A stretch of DNA of 64,000 bases. Origin: an uncultured Alsobacter sp. (lineage in GTDB: Bacteria > Pseudomonadota > Alphaproteobacteria > Rhizobiales > Beijerinckiaceae). The position numbers and the translations under genes were made by a program. The stretch spans positions 27,671-91,670 of the forward strand of contig NZ_CAMFHB010000024.1 of assembly GCF_945952055.1 (NCBI RefSeq), given 5' to 3'. The notes under the pieces are model-generated. The model ran no database searches, had not been told where the DNA came from, and was given only the letters and a program-made list of their open reading frames with translations. Positions 26,622-35,007 of this stretch are shown in pieces. How positions within the stretch are numbered: position 1 is the stretch's first letter; every line of letters begins with the position of its first letter.

Positions 26622-28124
26622 TCAGGCCTGGCGGGTGTAGGTCACCGGACGCGGATGGAACTCCACGTTCGGGTCGAGCGGGTACATCGGCCGTGCGCAG
26701 ATGGTGTGGCCCAGCGTCGGCAGGTTCGCCGAGGTCGCGCCGGGGATGTCGATGTTGAAGTTCTTGGCCACCCACTGGTCGTACATGTGGTACTCGGTGT
26801 GGGGCGACTTCACGACGATGACGTCGAAGTCCCGCGGGTCGAGGCCGTTGGCGTAGTACATCGCGCGGTCGAACAGGCTCAGCGTCTTCGAGAACACCAC
26901 GACCGTGAAGGTGCCGAAGGTGAGCACCGCCGTGGGGCCGGCATCGAGCCCGGTCTTCATGGTCTCCAGCCGCGCCTTGCCGTCCGAGAGCAGCTTCACC
27001 GTCGCCTTCACGCGCATGGGCTTGAAGCGCTTGGGATCGATCGCGCCGCCCAGCGTCACGTCGATGGTGGCGCCGACGCCGGCCTTGTGCGCGGCGGCCG
27101 CCGCATGCGGGTCGACGATCTGCGCCAGCACGCGCTTGCGCGTGTCGGCCCGGTGCAGGCCGTCGATGATGATGGCGCTGTCGCCGGTCGCGCCGGAGGA
27201 GGTCGCGTCGGCGGCATCGGTGAAGATCACCGGTCCCTTGATCGTCTCGGCCTGGGCGATGGCGCGCTCCAGCGAGATGAACTTGCCCTGCATGCGGAAG
27301 CGCAGCGGCCAGAATTCCTCGGCGATGCGCACGGCCTCGGCCTTGGCGGTGGCCTCTTCGCCGGCGGTGCACACGAGCACCTGGCAGCACAGCTCCGGCA
27401 CGTCGGTGAAGGGGTTGCCGATCATGATGCCTGCGGCGAGCGCGGTGCCGTCGCGCTCGATGCGCTGGGCCTCGCGGATGCAGTCGCCGTAGCAGCCGGA
27501 CTTGGTGATGCATTCGTCGCCGCGCACCAGCGCCGGGATCACGACCCGGGCGATCGTGGTCTTCAGCTTCTCGTCCAGGATGCGCACGAGGAGCCTGGCG
27601 GCGCGCTCGCCGGTGTCGGCGAAGTCGACGTGCGGATAGGTGTGGTAGATCGCGAGCCCGTTGACCTGCTTCAGCATCCGGTCGGTGAGGATGCCGTGCA
27701 GGTCGAGCGAGATCACGATCGGGATCGCCTCGCCGACGATGCGCCGGGTCTCTTGCAGCAGCCAGCCCTCGGGATCGAGCTCCCCGTCGGCCCCCATGGC
27801 GCCGTGCAGCGAGAAGTACACCGCGTCGATCCCGCCGGCCGCGCCCGCCTTGATGGCGTCCACGAGTTCGCCGGACAGCCGCTTCCAGCTGGCGGCGGCC
27901 AGGAGCCCGCCCGATCCGGCCCGCGCGCTCATGGTGAGCACGATGTCGTAGCCGGCGGCCCGCAGCACCGGCAGGGCGCCGCCGAGGCCGGTGTTCAGCC
28001 CGTCCTGCGACAGCATCTCCTCGCCGCGCTCGATGTGGAAGTCGTCATAGCCCGACTGCAGGGGGTTGAACGACGAGATTTCCTGCATGCATTCGACGAT
28101 CAGGATGCGCGGGCGCCTGGTCAT
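26622..28124 (-). CDS. M81 family protein (MlrC-like metallopeptidase/amidohydrolase)
   Basis: About 500 residues, the usual length of the MlrC/M81 family, whose named member degrades linearised microcystin. Visible features are the N-terminal RILIVECMQEISSFNP, YFSLHGAMGADGE, ISLDLHG and IYHTYPHVDFADTG with likely metal ligands (His, Asp), then the MlrC C-terminal domain with TDAADATSSGATGDS. GAGG lies eight bases before the ATG at 28124. Most family members sit in catabolic operons with no link to microcystin, so the substrate is probably another small amide or peptide-like compound. It lies between the aspartoacylase-like gene (59-base gap) and an enolase-superfamily gene. Confidence 0.9.
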   Translation of the reverse strand: MTRRPRILIVECMQEISSFNPLQSGYDDFHIERGEEMLSQDGLNTGLGGALPVLRAAGYDIVLTMSARAGSGGLLAAASWKRLSGELVDAIKAGAAGGIDAVYFSLHGAMGADGELDPEGWLLQETRRIVGEAIPIVISLDLHGILTDRMLKQVNGLAIYHTYPHVDFADTGERAARLLVRILDEKLKTTIARVVIPALVRGDECITKSGCYGDCIREAQRIERDGTALAAGIMIGNPFTDVPELCCQVLVCTAGEEATAKAEAVRIAEEFWPLRFRMQGKFISLERAIAQAETIKGPVIFTDAADATSSGATGDSAIIIDGLHRADTRKRVLAQIVDPHAAAAAHKAGVGATIDVTLGGAIDPKRFKPMRVKATVKLLSDGKARLETMKTGLDAGPTAVLTFGTFTVVVFSKTLSLFDRAMYYANGLDPRDFDVIVVKSPHTEYHMYDQWVAKNFNIDIPGATSANLPTLGHTICARPMYPLDPNVEFHPRPVTYTRQA

Positions 28125-28183
28125 GGCGAGGTCCTCGGGGAGGGGTGAGCGGAAGGGCGGGACGCGGCAGGGCCGTGCCGCCG

Positions 28184-29227
28184 TCAGTCGTGGGAGAACT
28201 GGGCTTCGTCGTAGTCCTGCATGACGACCGCCACGCAGTCGCCGCGCTGCACGCGGCCGGGGCCCGCCGACATCCACAGGAGCCCCGAGGCGCGGTGCAC
28301 GACCTCGATCGGCGCGGCGTCGACGTCCTCGACGAAATGCAGGAAGCCCGCGGTCTGCCCGGCCTCGATGCGGTCGCCCACCACCTGCAGGGGCTCGAAC
28401 AGGCCGCTGCGCGGGGCGAAGGCGTAGCACTCGGCGTTGCGGACCATCATGTGGCGGGTGGCCGGGCTGCCGTCGCGCTGCGCCGTGTCGGGCTTGCCCT
28501 CGATGACGCCGAGCTGCTTCAGGACGTTGCGCACGCCGCGCTCGCCGATGCGCACGCCCTCGACGCTGACGCGGCCCCAGCCGCCGAGCTCCGTGCCGAG
28601 GGAGACGATGCCGCGCCGCTCGACGGCGGAAGTCAGCGTCGCGCCCTCGTCGACCCCGCTGAACACCACGTTGAAGGGCGCGCCGAAGGCCTTGGCCAGC
28701 GCCATGGTCCGCTCGCGGATCGCCGCGTCGTCGACATAGTGCATGTTGGTGGAGGGGGCGCTGTCGCCGGAGTGCCCGCAGGTGTGCAGGTCCACCGACA
28801 CGTCGACCAGGGGCAGGATCACGCTGTCCATGAAGTGGGCCAGCATCTCCGAGAACGTGCCGCGCGGGTCGCCGGGGAAGCAGCGATTCATGTCCCGGTT
28901 GTCGACCGGCGAAAGGCGCGTGTCGTTCATGACCGCGGGGATGTTGACCGCCGGCATCATGATGACGCGGCCCTGCACCTGCTCGGGCTTGAGTGTGCGT
29001 GCGAGCTTCGAGACGGCGATGGGCCCCTCGTACTCGTCGCCATGCACGCCGCCGGTGAGCAGCACGGTCGGGCCGCTGCCGTTCTTGAGCACGATGATCG
29101 GGATCTCGACCACGCCCCAGCCGGACGTGTTGCGCGACAGCGGGGCTCGCGCATAGCCCGCCTGCCGCCCGTTCCTGTCGAAGTCGACCTCACACCGAAC
29201 CCGGCTTCTTGGTCTCTCGGTCGCCAT
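28184..29227 (-). CDS. Succinylglutamate desuccinylase/aspartoacylase family deacylase
   Basis: About 347 residues. This is a zinc carboxypeptidase-like deacylase that cleaves N-acyl amino acids or similar amides. The Zn site is HGDE (His62, Glu65) and DLHT (His148), and the substrate-binding DNRDMNRCFPGD segment is present. The family also includes the ectoine-pathway enzyme DoeB, which this resembles in its N-terminal GWGVVEIPI, but no other ectoine-degradation gene is nearby. GAGG lies six bases before the ATG at 29227. It is the first gene of a minus-strand unit whose promoter region contains the dyad 29256-29273, shared with the GntR/Dpp locus. A pathway importing and deacylating an acylated compound is a reasonable inference. 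Confidence 0.9.
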   Translation of the reverse strand: MATERPRSRVRCEVDFDRNGRQAGYARAPLSRNTSGWGVVEIPIIVLKNGSGPTVLLTGGVHGDEYEGPIAVSKLARTLKPEQVQGRVIMMPAVNIPAVMNDTRLSPVDNRDMNRCFPGDPRGTFSEMLAHFMDSVILPLVDVSVDLHTCGHSGDSAPSTNMHYVDDAAIRERTMALAKAFGAPFNVVFSGVDEGATLTSAVERRGIVSLGTELGGWGRVSVEGVRIGERGVRNVLKQLGVIEGKPDTAQRDGSPATRHMMVRNAECYAFAPRSGLFEPLQVVGDRIEAGQTAGFLHFVEDVDAAPIEVVHRASGLLWMSAGPGRVQRGDCVAVVMQDYDEAQFSHD

Positions 29228-29255
29228 GGCAGCCCTCGACAAGTTTCTTCTCGGA

Positions 29256-29273
29256 TCGTATGTTTGTATACGA
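29256..29273. promoter_or_regulatory. 18-bp dyad operator, site 2 (predicted GntR/FCD binding site)
   Basis: TCGTATG-TTTG-TATACGA, a dyad with one mismatch, lies in the divergent promoter between the deacylase gene (minus) and the enolase-superfamily gene (plus). It matches site 1 (21705-21722) at 15 of 18 positions. On the plus strand TCGACA (29236-29241) and TATGTT (29259-29264) are 17 bases apart, so the dyad overlaps the predicted -10 region. I noticed no third copy in the window by eye. Confidence 0.75.
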
Positions 29274-29366
29274 TCTTGGGGCAAGTCAAGCGGCGGCGAA
29301 GGTCGCCGGCCGCCCCGGGCGACACAGATTCCAGGCGCACGAGGCGCCTTGAGGGAGGAGCGATCG

Positions 29367-30536
29367 ATGGCCGAAGGACGGCGTGCACTCGGGCCCGTGA
29401 AGATCACCCGCATCGAGGCCGCGCCGCTGTTCGGCGAGAGCCCGAAGGGAGGCTGGTCGGCGGAGATCCGGCCGGAAGACTCCATCCACGCCATCGTCGC
29501 CGTGCACACGGACGCCGGCATCACGGGCTATGGCAGCGTCTTCACAGACGGGCGCCTCGTGCAGGCGGGCCTGAAGGTGCTGGAGCCCCTCTACCGCGAC
29601 GAGAATGCGCTGGAGCCGGAGCGCGTCACCGAGAAGCTGCACCAGAACACGTTCTGGATGGGACGCGGCGGCACGCTCACCCACACCATCTCCGGCATCG
29701 ACATCGCCTGCTGGGACATCCTGGGCAAGGCGACGGGTCTCTCGGTCGGCCGGCTGCTCGGCGGCAGCTACCGGCGCAAGGTGCAGCCCTACTGTTCGCT
29801 GCTGATGGAAGAGCCGGACGCCATGCACCGCCTCGTGGCGCAGTATCGCGCCCAGGGGTTCCGCGCCTTCAAGATCGGCTGGGGCCCCTTCGGCCGCGCC
29901 AAGGACTACGGCCTCGACGAGGCCATCGTCGCCGCCGCGCGCGACGCGGCCGGCCAGGACTCCAAGCTCTTCGTCGACCCCGGCGCGAGCGACGCCTACT
30001 GGCCCCAGGGCCTCAAATGGGCGCTGCGCACCGCCGAGATGCTGGCCGGCTACGACGTCGGCTGGTTCGAGGAGGCGCTGAAGCCCGACGCGCTGGACGA
30101 CTTCATCACGCTGCGCAAGGCGAGCCCCGTGCCGATCGCCGGCGGCGAGGTGCTGACGCGCCGCCAGGCCTTCATCCCCTGGCTCACCAAGGGCGCCTTC
30201 GACATCATCCAGCCGGACGTCACCAAGGTCGGCGGCATCTCCGAGCAGCGCAAGATCGCCTGGCTCGCCTACGACTTCGGCGTGAAGTACATCGGGCACG
30301 GCTGGAACACGGCGCTCGGCGTCGCCGCCGACCTGCAGCTCGCCTCGGCGTTCCCCGATTGCGACCTCGTCGAGTTCATCGGCGGCAGTCCCTATGTCGA
30401 CGGCATCCTCCAGGAGCCGTTCAAGCTCGACGCCGACGGCATGCTCGACATTCCGGACGAGCCGGGCCTCGGCGTGCGCATCGATCGCGACAAGATCGCG
30501 CGGTACACGCCCGATCCGGCGCCCCTGTTCGCCTGA
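29367..30536 (+). CDS. Enolase-superfamily (mandelate racemase/muconate lactonizing-like) enzyme with K-x-G motif
   Basis: About 389 residues. The barrel carries metal ligands Asp204 (LFVDPGAS), Glu235/236 (WFEEA) and Glu261 (GGEV), plus the dyad Asp284 (IQPDVTKVGG) and His311 (IGHGWNT). The K-x-K position reads FKIGWGPFG: Lys169 is present but position 171 is Gly, as in the paralogue at 25409. GGAGGAG lies six bases before the ATG at 29367, a strong ribosome binding site. It is divergent from the deacylase gene across the 139-base region with dyad 29256-29273. It is probably a dehydratase or epimerase of an acid-sugar-like carboxylate, active in the same pathway as the minus-strand unit. Confidence 0.92.
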   Translation: MAEGRRALGPVKITRIEAAPLFGESPKGGWSAEIRPEDSIHAIVAVHTDAGITGYGSVFTDGRLVQAGLKVLEPLYRDENALEPERVTEKLHQNTFWMGRGGTLTHTISGIDIACWDILGKATGLSVGRLLGGSYRRKVQPYCSLLMEEPDAMHRLVAQYRAQGFRAFKIGWGPFGRAKDYGLDEAIVAAARDAAGQDSKLFVDPGASDAYWPQGLKWALRTAEMLAGYDVGWFEEALKPDALDDFITLRKASPVPIAGGEVLTRRQAFIPWLTKGAFDIIQPDVTKVGGISEQRKIAWLAYDFGVKYIGHGWNTALGVAADLQLASAFPDCDLVEFIGGSPYVDGILQEPFKLDADGMLDIPDEPGLGVRIDRDKIARYTPDPAPLFA

Positions 30537-30621
30537 AAGCCTTCGGTCGATCTCGCGCAGCAGAGGGTGACGTCGCGGACGGGATGGGGCACGGTGCAGG
30601 CCCCATCCGGTCGGTGTGCCC

Positions 30622-31272
30622 ATGCCAGACTATCTCGAGAGCGGTCCCGCGGACGCGGCCGCCACCCTGCTGCTGGCCCATGGCGCGGGTGCGCCCATGG
30701 ACGCGCCGGCCATGTCGGCGATCGCCACGGCCCTGGCCACGGCCGGGCTGAGGGTGCTCCGGTTCGAGTTCGCCTACATGGCGGCCCGCCGGTCCGGCCA
30801 GCGCCGGCCTCCGCCCAGGGCGGAGAGCCTCATGGGGGAATATCGCGCCGCCGTGGCGGGGGCCGCCGCGCTGCGCGCGCCGCGGTCCCGCCTCGTCATC
30901 GGTGGCAAGTCCATGGGCGGCCGGGTCGCCTCGATGGTGGCGGACGACCTGCTGGACGAGGGGGCGATCGCCGGCCTGCTGTGCCTCGGCTATCCCTTCC
31001 ACCCTCCCGGCCAGCCCGCGAAGACCCGCACCGCGCACCTCGAGGCCCTGCGCACGGCCACACTGATCGCCCAGGGCACGCGCGATCCGTTCGGGACGGC
31101 GGAGGAGGTGGCGGGCTACGCGCTGTCGCCGGCCATCGAGCTGCTGTGGCTGGCCGACGGCGACCATGATCTCAAGCCGCGCAAGGCGGTGAGCGGCTTC
31201 ACCGCGGCCGACCACATGGCGACCCTCGCCGGCGCGGTGCGGGCCTGGGTCGACCGCCTGCCGTCGGCGTAG
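30622..31272 (+). CDS. Alpha/beta hydrolase (KANL3/Tex30-like)
   Basis: About 216 residues. LLAHGAGAPMD at the N-terminus forms the oxyanion loop, GKSMGGR carries the nucleophilic serine, and GTRDPFG and DGDHDLKP supply the probable acid and histidine. This is the KANL3/Tex30 hydrolase group. I chose the ATG at 30622; a GTG at 30616 would add two residues, and neither has a clear ribosome binding site. It follows the enolase-superfamily gene by 85 bases on the same strand and converges on the iron-type permease 20 bases away. The substrate is unknown. Confidence 0.85.
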   Translation: MPDYLESGPADAAATLLLAHGAGAPMDAPAMSAIATALATAGLRVLRFEFAYMAARRSGQRRPPPRAESLMGEYRAAVAGAAALRAPRSRLVIGGKSMGGRVASMVADDLLDEGAIAGLLCLGYPFHPPGQPAKTRTAHLEALRTATLIAQGTRDPFGTAEEVAGYALSPAIELLWLADGDHDLKPRKAVSGFTAADHMATLAGAVRAWVDRLPSA

Positions 31273-31292
31273 TCACGCCCTCACGCGGGGGG

Positions 31293-33026
31293 CTATTGCC
31301 AGGGCAGGCTACCCGCCGGCAGGCGCGGGGCCAGGCGATCGAGAACCAGCATCACCGTCGCGATGACCAGCGTCGACAGCACGGCGACCGCGGCGGCGGT
31401 GGAGGCGAGGCCCGCCTCGTCGAGGGAGAACAGGATCACGCCGATGGTCTCCGTCCCGCGCGACCACAGCAGCGCCGACACGGTGAGCTCGTTGAAGGCG
31501 AGCAGGAACACCATCAGCGAGCCCGCCACGACGCCCGGCGCCACGGCCGGGGCCACGACGTAGCGCAGGCGCTGCAGGGCCCCGGCGCCGCACAGCGCCG
31601 CCGCCTCCTCGACCGCGGGATCGAGCTGGTCGATGGAGGCCGTCACGGGCTTGAAGGCGAGGGGAAGGAAGCGCGCCGCATAGGCCAGCACGATGATGGC
31701 CCCGGTGCCGTAGAGGCTGATGCCGACGAGCGGCAGCGGACGCAGCAGCAGCAGGATCGCGGCCAGTGCCAGCACGATGCCGGGGATGGCGTAAGGCAGC
31801 TCGATCGCGGTCTCGACCGTGGCCCTCAGGCGCGGCCAGCGCCGGACGAGGGCGTAGCCCAGCACGAGCGCCAGGCTGGCGCACAGCAGCGCCGCCGTCC
31901 CGGCGAACAGCAGCGAGTTGCGGAACGCCCGCGTCGTCACGTCCTGGCGCAGCAGCACCTCGACGAAGTGGTCGGCGGTGAGCGTGCGCCAGGACAGCGG
32001 CATCCCGTAGGACGGCACGAGCGCGCTGCCGAGCAGCGACAGGAACGGGAGCACGGTGCACAGCACGATCATGAACCAGGAGAAGACGGCGGCGGCGCGC
32101 GCGGCCCGGCCGGGGGTCCACAGCCCGTCGAGCGTGCGGCCGTCCGAGGACAGGGCCGGCGCGCGGGAGACGAGGCGCTGGGCCGCGAGCACGCTGCCGC
32201 CGGCCAGCACCACCAGCACCAGGCTCAGGCTGGCCGCGTCGCCGATGACGGAGGGACCGAAGCTCGTCAGGCGCCGGTAGATCAGCGTCGGCAGCGTCAG
32301 GTAGCCGCTCGACAGGCCGAGGATGGCGGGAATGCCGAAATTGCCGAGGGCGGAGGCGAAGCACAACAGTGCCGCGGCCGCGACGTGGCCGCGGGTCAGC
32401 GGCAGCACGACCCGCAAAATCGTCTGCGTCCGGCTCGCGCCGTCGAGTGCAGCCGCCTCCGCGACCTCGCGCGGCAGGCGCGCCAGGCCCGCGCGGATCA
32501 CGACGAAGGCGAGCGGCGCGTGGTGCAGGCCGAGCACGCCGATGATGCCGGCCGCCCCGCGCATGGGGTTGCTCGAGCCGGCCGGCGGCGCGAGGTCGAG
32601 CGCGAGGAGCAGCGGAGAGGCGGGACCCAGCAGCCCGGCGAAGGCCAGCGCCGCGACCTGCGGCGCCATCATCATCGACAGCAGGAAGAGGAAGGAGAAG
32701 GCCCTCCGCCCCGGCATGTCCCACAAGGTCGCGACCAGCGCGACCGCGCCGCCCAGCACCAGGGATATGGCCGCCGAGGCGAGGCTGGTCTCCAGCGAGT
32801 GCTGGGTGGCCAGCAGGGCCGCTCGGCTGCTGGCGAGCGACCAGGCCGCGGCCACGGCCAGTTCGCCGCCCCGCGTCAGGCCGGCGAAGGCGAGGCGCAC
32901 GACCGGGAGCGCCGACAGGAGCCCCACCGCCACGCCGATCGCCGCCAGCGCGACGAACGCGCCCGGCCCGCGCCAGAGCGGCGAACTCTCGAACCTCGTC
33001 GTGCGCAAACGCCCGCCGCCCCTCAC
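31293..33026 (-). CDS. Iron-type (FbpB/ThiP-like) ABC transporter permease, two fused permease halves
   Basis: About 577 residues with around twelve membrane segments, arranged as two BPD_transp_1 halves. An EAA loop is visible in each: EVAEAAALDGASRTQT in the first and AVEEAAALCGAGALQRL in the second. This is the architecture of ferric-iron, thiamine and 2-aminoethylphosphonate importers. It begins with GTG at 33026 in a GTGA overlap with the binding-protein gene. No ATPase gene follows; the next gene is convergent, so the ATPase must come from elsewhere. The ion or molecule carried is uncertain. Confidence 0.92.
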   Translation of the reverse strand: MRGGGRLRTTRFESSPLWRGPGAFVALAAIGVAVGLLSALPVVRLAFAGLTRGGELAVAAAWSLASSRAALLATQHSLETSLASAAISLVLGGAVALVATLWDMPGRRAFSFLFLLSMMMAPQVAALAFAGLLGPASPLLLALDLAPPAGSSNPMRGAAGIIGVLGLHHAPLAFVVIRAGLARLPREVAEAAALDGASRTQTILRVVLPLTRGHVAAAALLCFASALGNFGIPAILGLSSGYLTLPTLIYRRLTSFGPSVIGDAASLSLVLVVLAGGSVLAAQRLVSRAPALSSDGRTLDGLWTPGRAARAAAVFSWFMIVLCTVLPFLSLLGSALVPSYGMPLSWRTLTADHFVEVLLRQDVTTRAFRNSLLFAGTAALLCASLALVLGYALVRRWPRLRATVETAIELPYAIPGIVLALAAILLLLRPLPLVGISLYGTGAIIVLAYAARFLPLAFKPVTASIDQLDPAVEEAAALCGAGALQRLRYVVAPAVAPGVVAGSLMVFLLAFNELTVSALLWSRGTETIGVILFSLDEAGLASTAAAVAVLSTLVIATVMLVLDRLAPRLPAGSLPWQ

Positions 33027-33994
33027 TGCCCGAAGATGTCGGAGAAGCGCTTCTTGTTGGCGTCGTCCTCCGCCAGGGCCTTGCCGGCATCGAAGGTCAT
33101 GAGCCGGATCGCCTCGCGCTCGGGATAGCCGGGAGGCAGCGCGGCGGTCGGCAGAGCGGGCACGTAGCCCTGCTTGGTGGCGAGATCCTGCCCCTCCGGC
33201 GACAGCACGAAGTCGATGAAGGCGCGCGCCGCCGCCTCGTTCTTCGTGGTCTTGAGGATCGCGACCGGTTCGCTGACGGCCGAGACGCCTTCCTTGGGGA
33301 AGACGAACTCGACGGGCGCGCCCTTGGCCTTCTCGCGGATCGGCATGTAGTCGACGATCATGCCGAACATCTTCTCGCCGCCCGCCACCTGCTTGAGAAT
33401 GTCGCCGTTGCCGCCGCCGGGCACCGCCTTGTTGGCGGCGATCGCGTCGTAGAAGCCCCAGCCCTCGGGCAGGTTCGCGACCAGGGTGACGGTGTGGATC
33501 ATCGCCGCGCCCGACGTCAGCGGCGAGGGCAGCGCCAGCTGGCCCTTGGCCTCGGGGCGCTTCAGGTCCGCCCAGCTCGTGGGCTTGAAGGGGGCCTTGG
33601 CGTTGTAGACGATGCCCGTGGTGATGAGCTTCGTGCCGAACCAGAACCCGTCCTTGTCATGGATGCCGGCGGGATAGGCGGCGAGGTTGGCGGGCTTGTG
33701 GGGCAGGAGCCGGCCTTCCTTCTTGAGGCCCTCCATGGTGACGCTGTCGGCGATGAGCAGGATGTCGGCCTGCGGCTGGCCGGCCTCGATTTCGGCCCGC
33801 AGCTTCGCCATAACCCGCGGAGTACCGTCGCGGACGAAGGAGACGTCGACCTTCGGGAACTTCGCCTTGAACGCGTCGATCGTCTGTTGCGCGTCGGTCT
33901 GCGGCTGGCTCGTGTAGAGGACGAGCTTTCCCTCCTGGCCGAAGGCGGCGGTGCTGGCGATGGCCATCGCGGCCGCCGTGAGCAAGGCTCTCAT
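33023..33994 (-). CDS. Iron-type ABC transporter substrate-binding protein (AfuA/FbpA-like)
   Basis: About 323 residues. The signal peptide is MRALLTAAAMAIASTAAFGQ (about 1-20). The mature protein starts KLVLYTSQPQTDAQQTIDAF, a type of opening common to FbpA-like and phosphonate-type binding proteins, and has AIAANKAVPGGGNGDILKQV and FIDFVLSPEGQDLATKQGYV near the C-terminal lobe. I do not see a convincing pair of adjacent ligand tyrosines typical of ferric-binding proteins, so iron is not certain. It is the first gene of a two-gene operon with the permease. Confidence 0.88.
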   Translation of the reverse strand: MRALLTAAAMAIASTAAFGQEGKLVLYTSQPQTDAQQTIDAFKAKFPKVDVSFVRDGTPRVMAKLRAEIEAGQPQADILLIADSVTMEGLKKEGRLLPHKPANLAAYPAGIHDKDGFWFGTKLITTGIVYNAKAPFKPTSWADLKRPEAKGQLALPSPLTSGAAMIHTVTLVANLPEGWGFYDAIAANKAVPGGGNGDILKQVAGGEKMFGMIVDYMPIREKAKGAPVEFVFPKEGVSAVSEPVAILKTTKNEAAARAFIDFVLSPEGQDLATKQGYVPALPTAALPPGYPEREAIRLMTFDAGKALAEDDANKKRFSDIFGQ

Positions 33995-34300
33995 CGTGAC
34001 GTTTCCCTGGTTCGTTGCGGCATCGCCGGCGTCCTAGGCTAGTTCAAGCTCGATAGCGATCAAGCCGGTACCGTGTCGCGGAGCCTTGCCCCCGACGCGG
34101 CCGAAATCCACAGCTTCTCGCTCCCGGCCCGCGCCCCGCCGGCCGGCGAAGTCCCTAGCCGTCCTCCACGACGGTTCCGTGACGCTCCCCGGCCGCTGGG
34201 AGGCGGGGTGTCAGAGCCGGCTCGAACGTGGCAGAACTGCGCTCACGAGCGACCGGCCGACGCAAATCGCCGCCCGAGCCGCGGCCATGCGCGGGAGCAC
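33995..34300. other. 306-base intergenic region
   Basis: This lies between the divergent binding-protein gene and the GNAT gene. It must carry both promoters. An in-frame open stretch continues upstream of the GNAT start to 34073, but its residues look like random GC-rich translation. I see no RNA gene, clear palindrome or conserved promoter. Confidence 0.5.
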
Positions 34301-34867
34301 ATGATGACGACCCCGGCCCCGTCTGGACCCGACGCGATCGCCCTGCGCGAGGCGTCGCGCGCCGACGCGGAGGCGATCGCCCGGCTGCACCACGACCTCT
34401 GGCACGAGACCTACGCGGCGCTGGCTCCTCCCGACCTGCCGGCACTCATGACGCTCGAGGCACGTCGGACCCGGTGGCGCGCGATCCTGGACGAGCCCGG
34501 CCAGGATCTCGTCATGGTCGCCCGGGCGGGCGACACCCTGGCGGGGTTCATGCTCATGGGGCCACCGTCCGAACCTGCCTTCGGGGCCTGCTGCGAAATC
34601 AGGCATCTCTTCGTGCGCGGCACCCTGCAGGGCAGGGGCCTCGGGCGCCGCCTGCTGGCCGAGGCGGCACGGCGCGCCCTCGACCGTGGCGAGACGCGGC
34701 TGGGGCTCGGCGTCGTCGACGGCAACCGGGGCGCGATCGCGTTCTACACGCGCCTGGGCGGCCGGATGGTCGGCGCCTACACGGACCCTGGGCCGCGGTG
34801 GCGCTCCCGCAACCTGATCTTCGTGTGGGACGACCTGCCGGCTCTCGCGGCGAGCGTTCGGGACTGA
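34301..34867 (+). CDS. GNAT-family N-acetyltransferase
   Basis: About 188 residues. ALREASRADAEAIARLHHDL opens the domain, and the acetyl-CoA binding motif A is LFVRGTLQGRGLGRRLLAEA (Q-G-R-G-L-G-R). VVDGNRGAIAFYTRLGGRMVG is the typical C-terminal strand-helix. Two ATGs are adjacent (34301 and 34304); GGGAG lies just upstream and the spacing slightly favours the second. The acceptor substrate is unknown. It stands alone on the plus strand, 140 bases before the cytochrome gene. Confidence 0.9.
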   Translation: MMTTPAPSGPDAIALREASRADAEAIARLHHDLWHETYAALAPPDLPALMTLEARRTRWRAILDEPGQDLVMVARAGDTLAGFMLMGPPSEPAFGACCEIRHLFVRGTLQGRGLGRRLLAEAARRALDRGETRLGLGVVDGNRGAIAFYTRLGGRMVGAYTDPGPRWRSRNLIFVWDDLPALAASVRD

Positions 34868-35007
34868 GCTTCGGCAAAGGCGGTGTTGGCGAAAATACAT
34901 TTCAACAGGCGCGGGCACTGCATACAATTCTCAACCGGAATCCCGATTTGCCTCAAGAGTGCGCAGTCGCCCGTCCCCCCCACGCGTGCCACAGGGATCG
35001 ACCGTCC

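Noticed and set aside
28184..29227. Ectoine-pathway deacetylase DoeB
   Set aside because: The fold and motifs fit, but no DoeA, ectoine transporter or other ectoine-degradation gene is nearby, so only the family name is supported.
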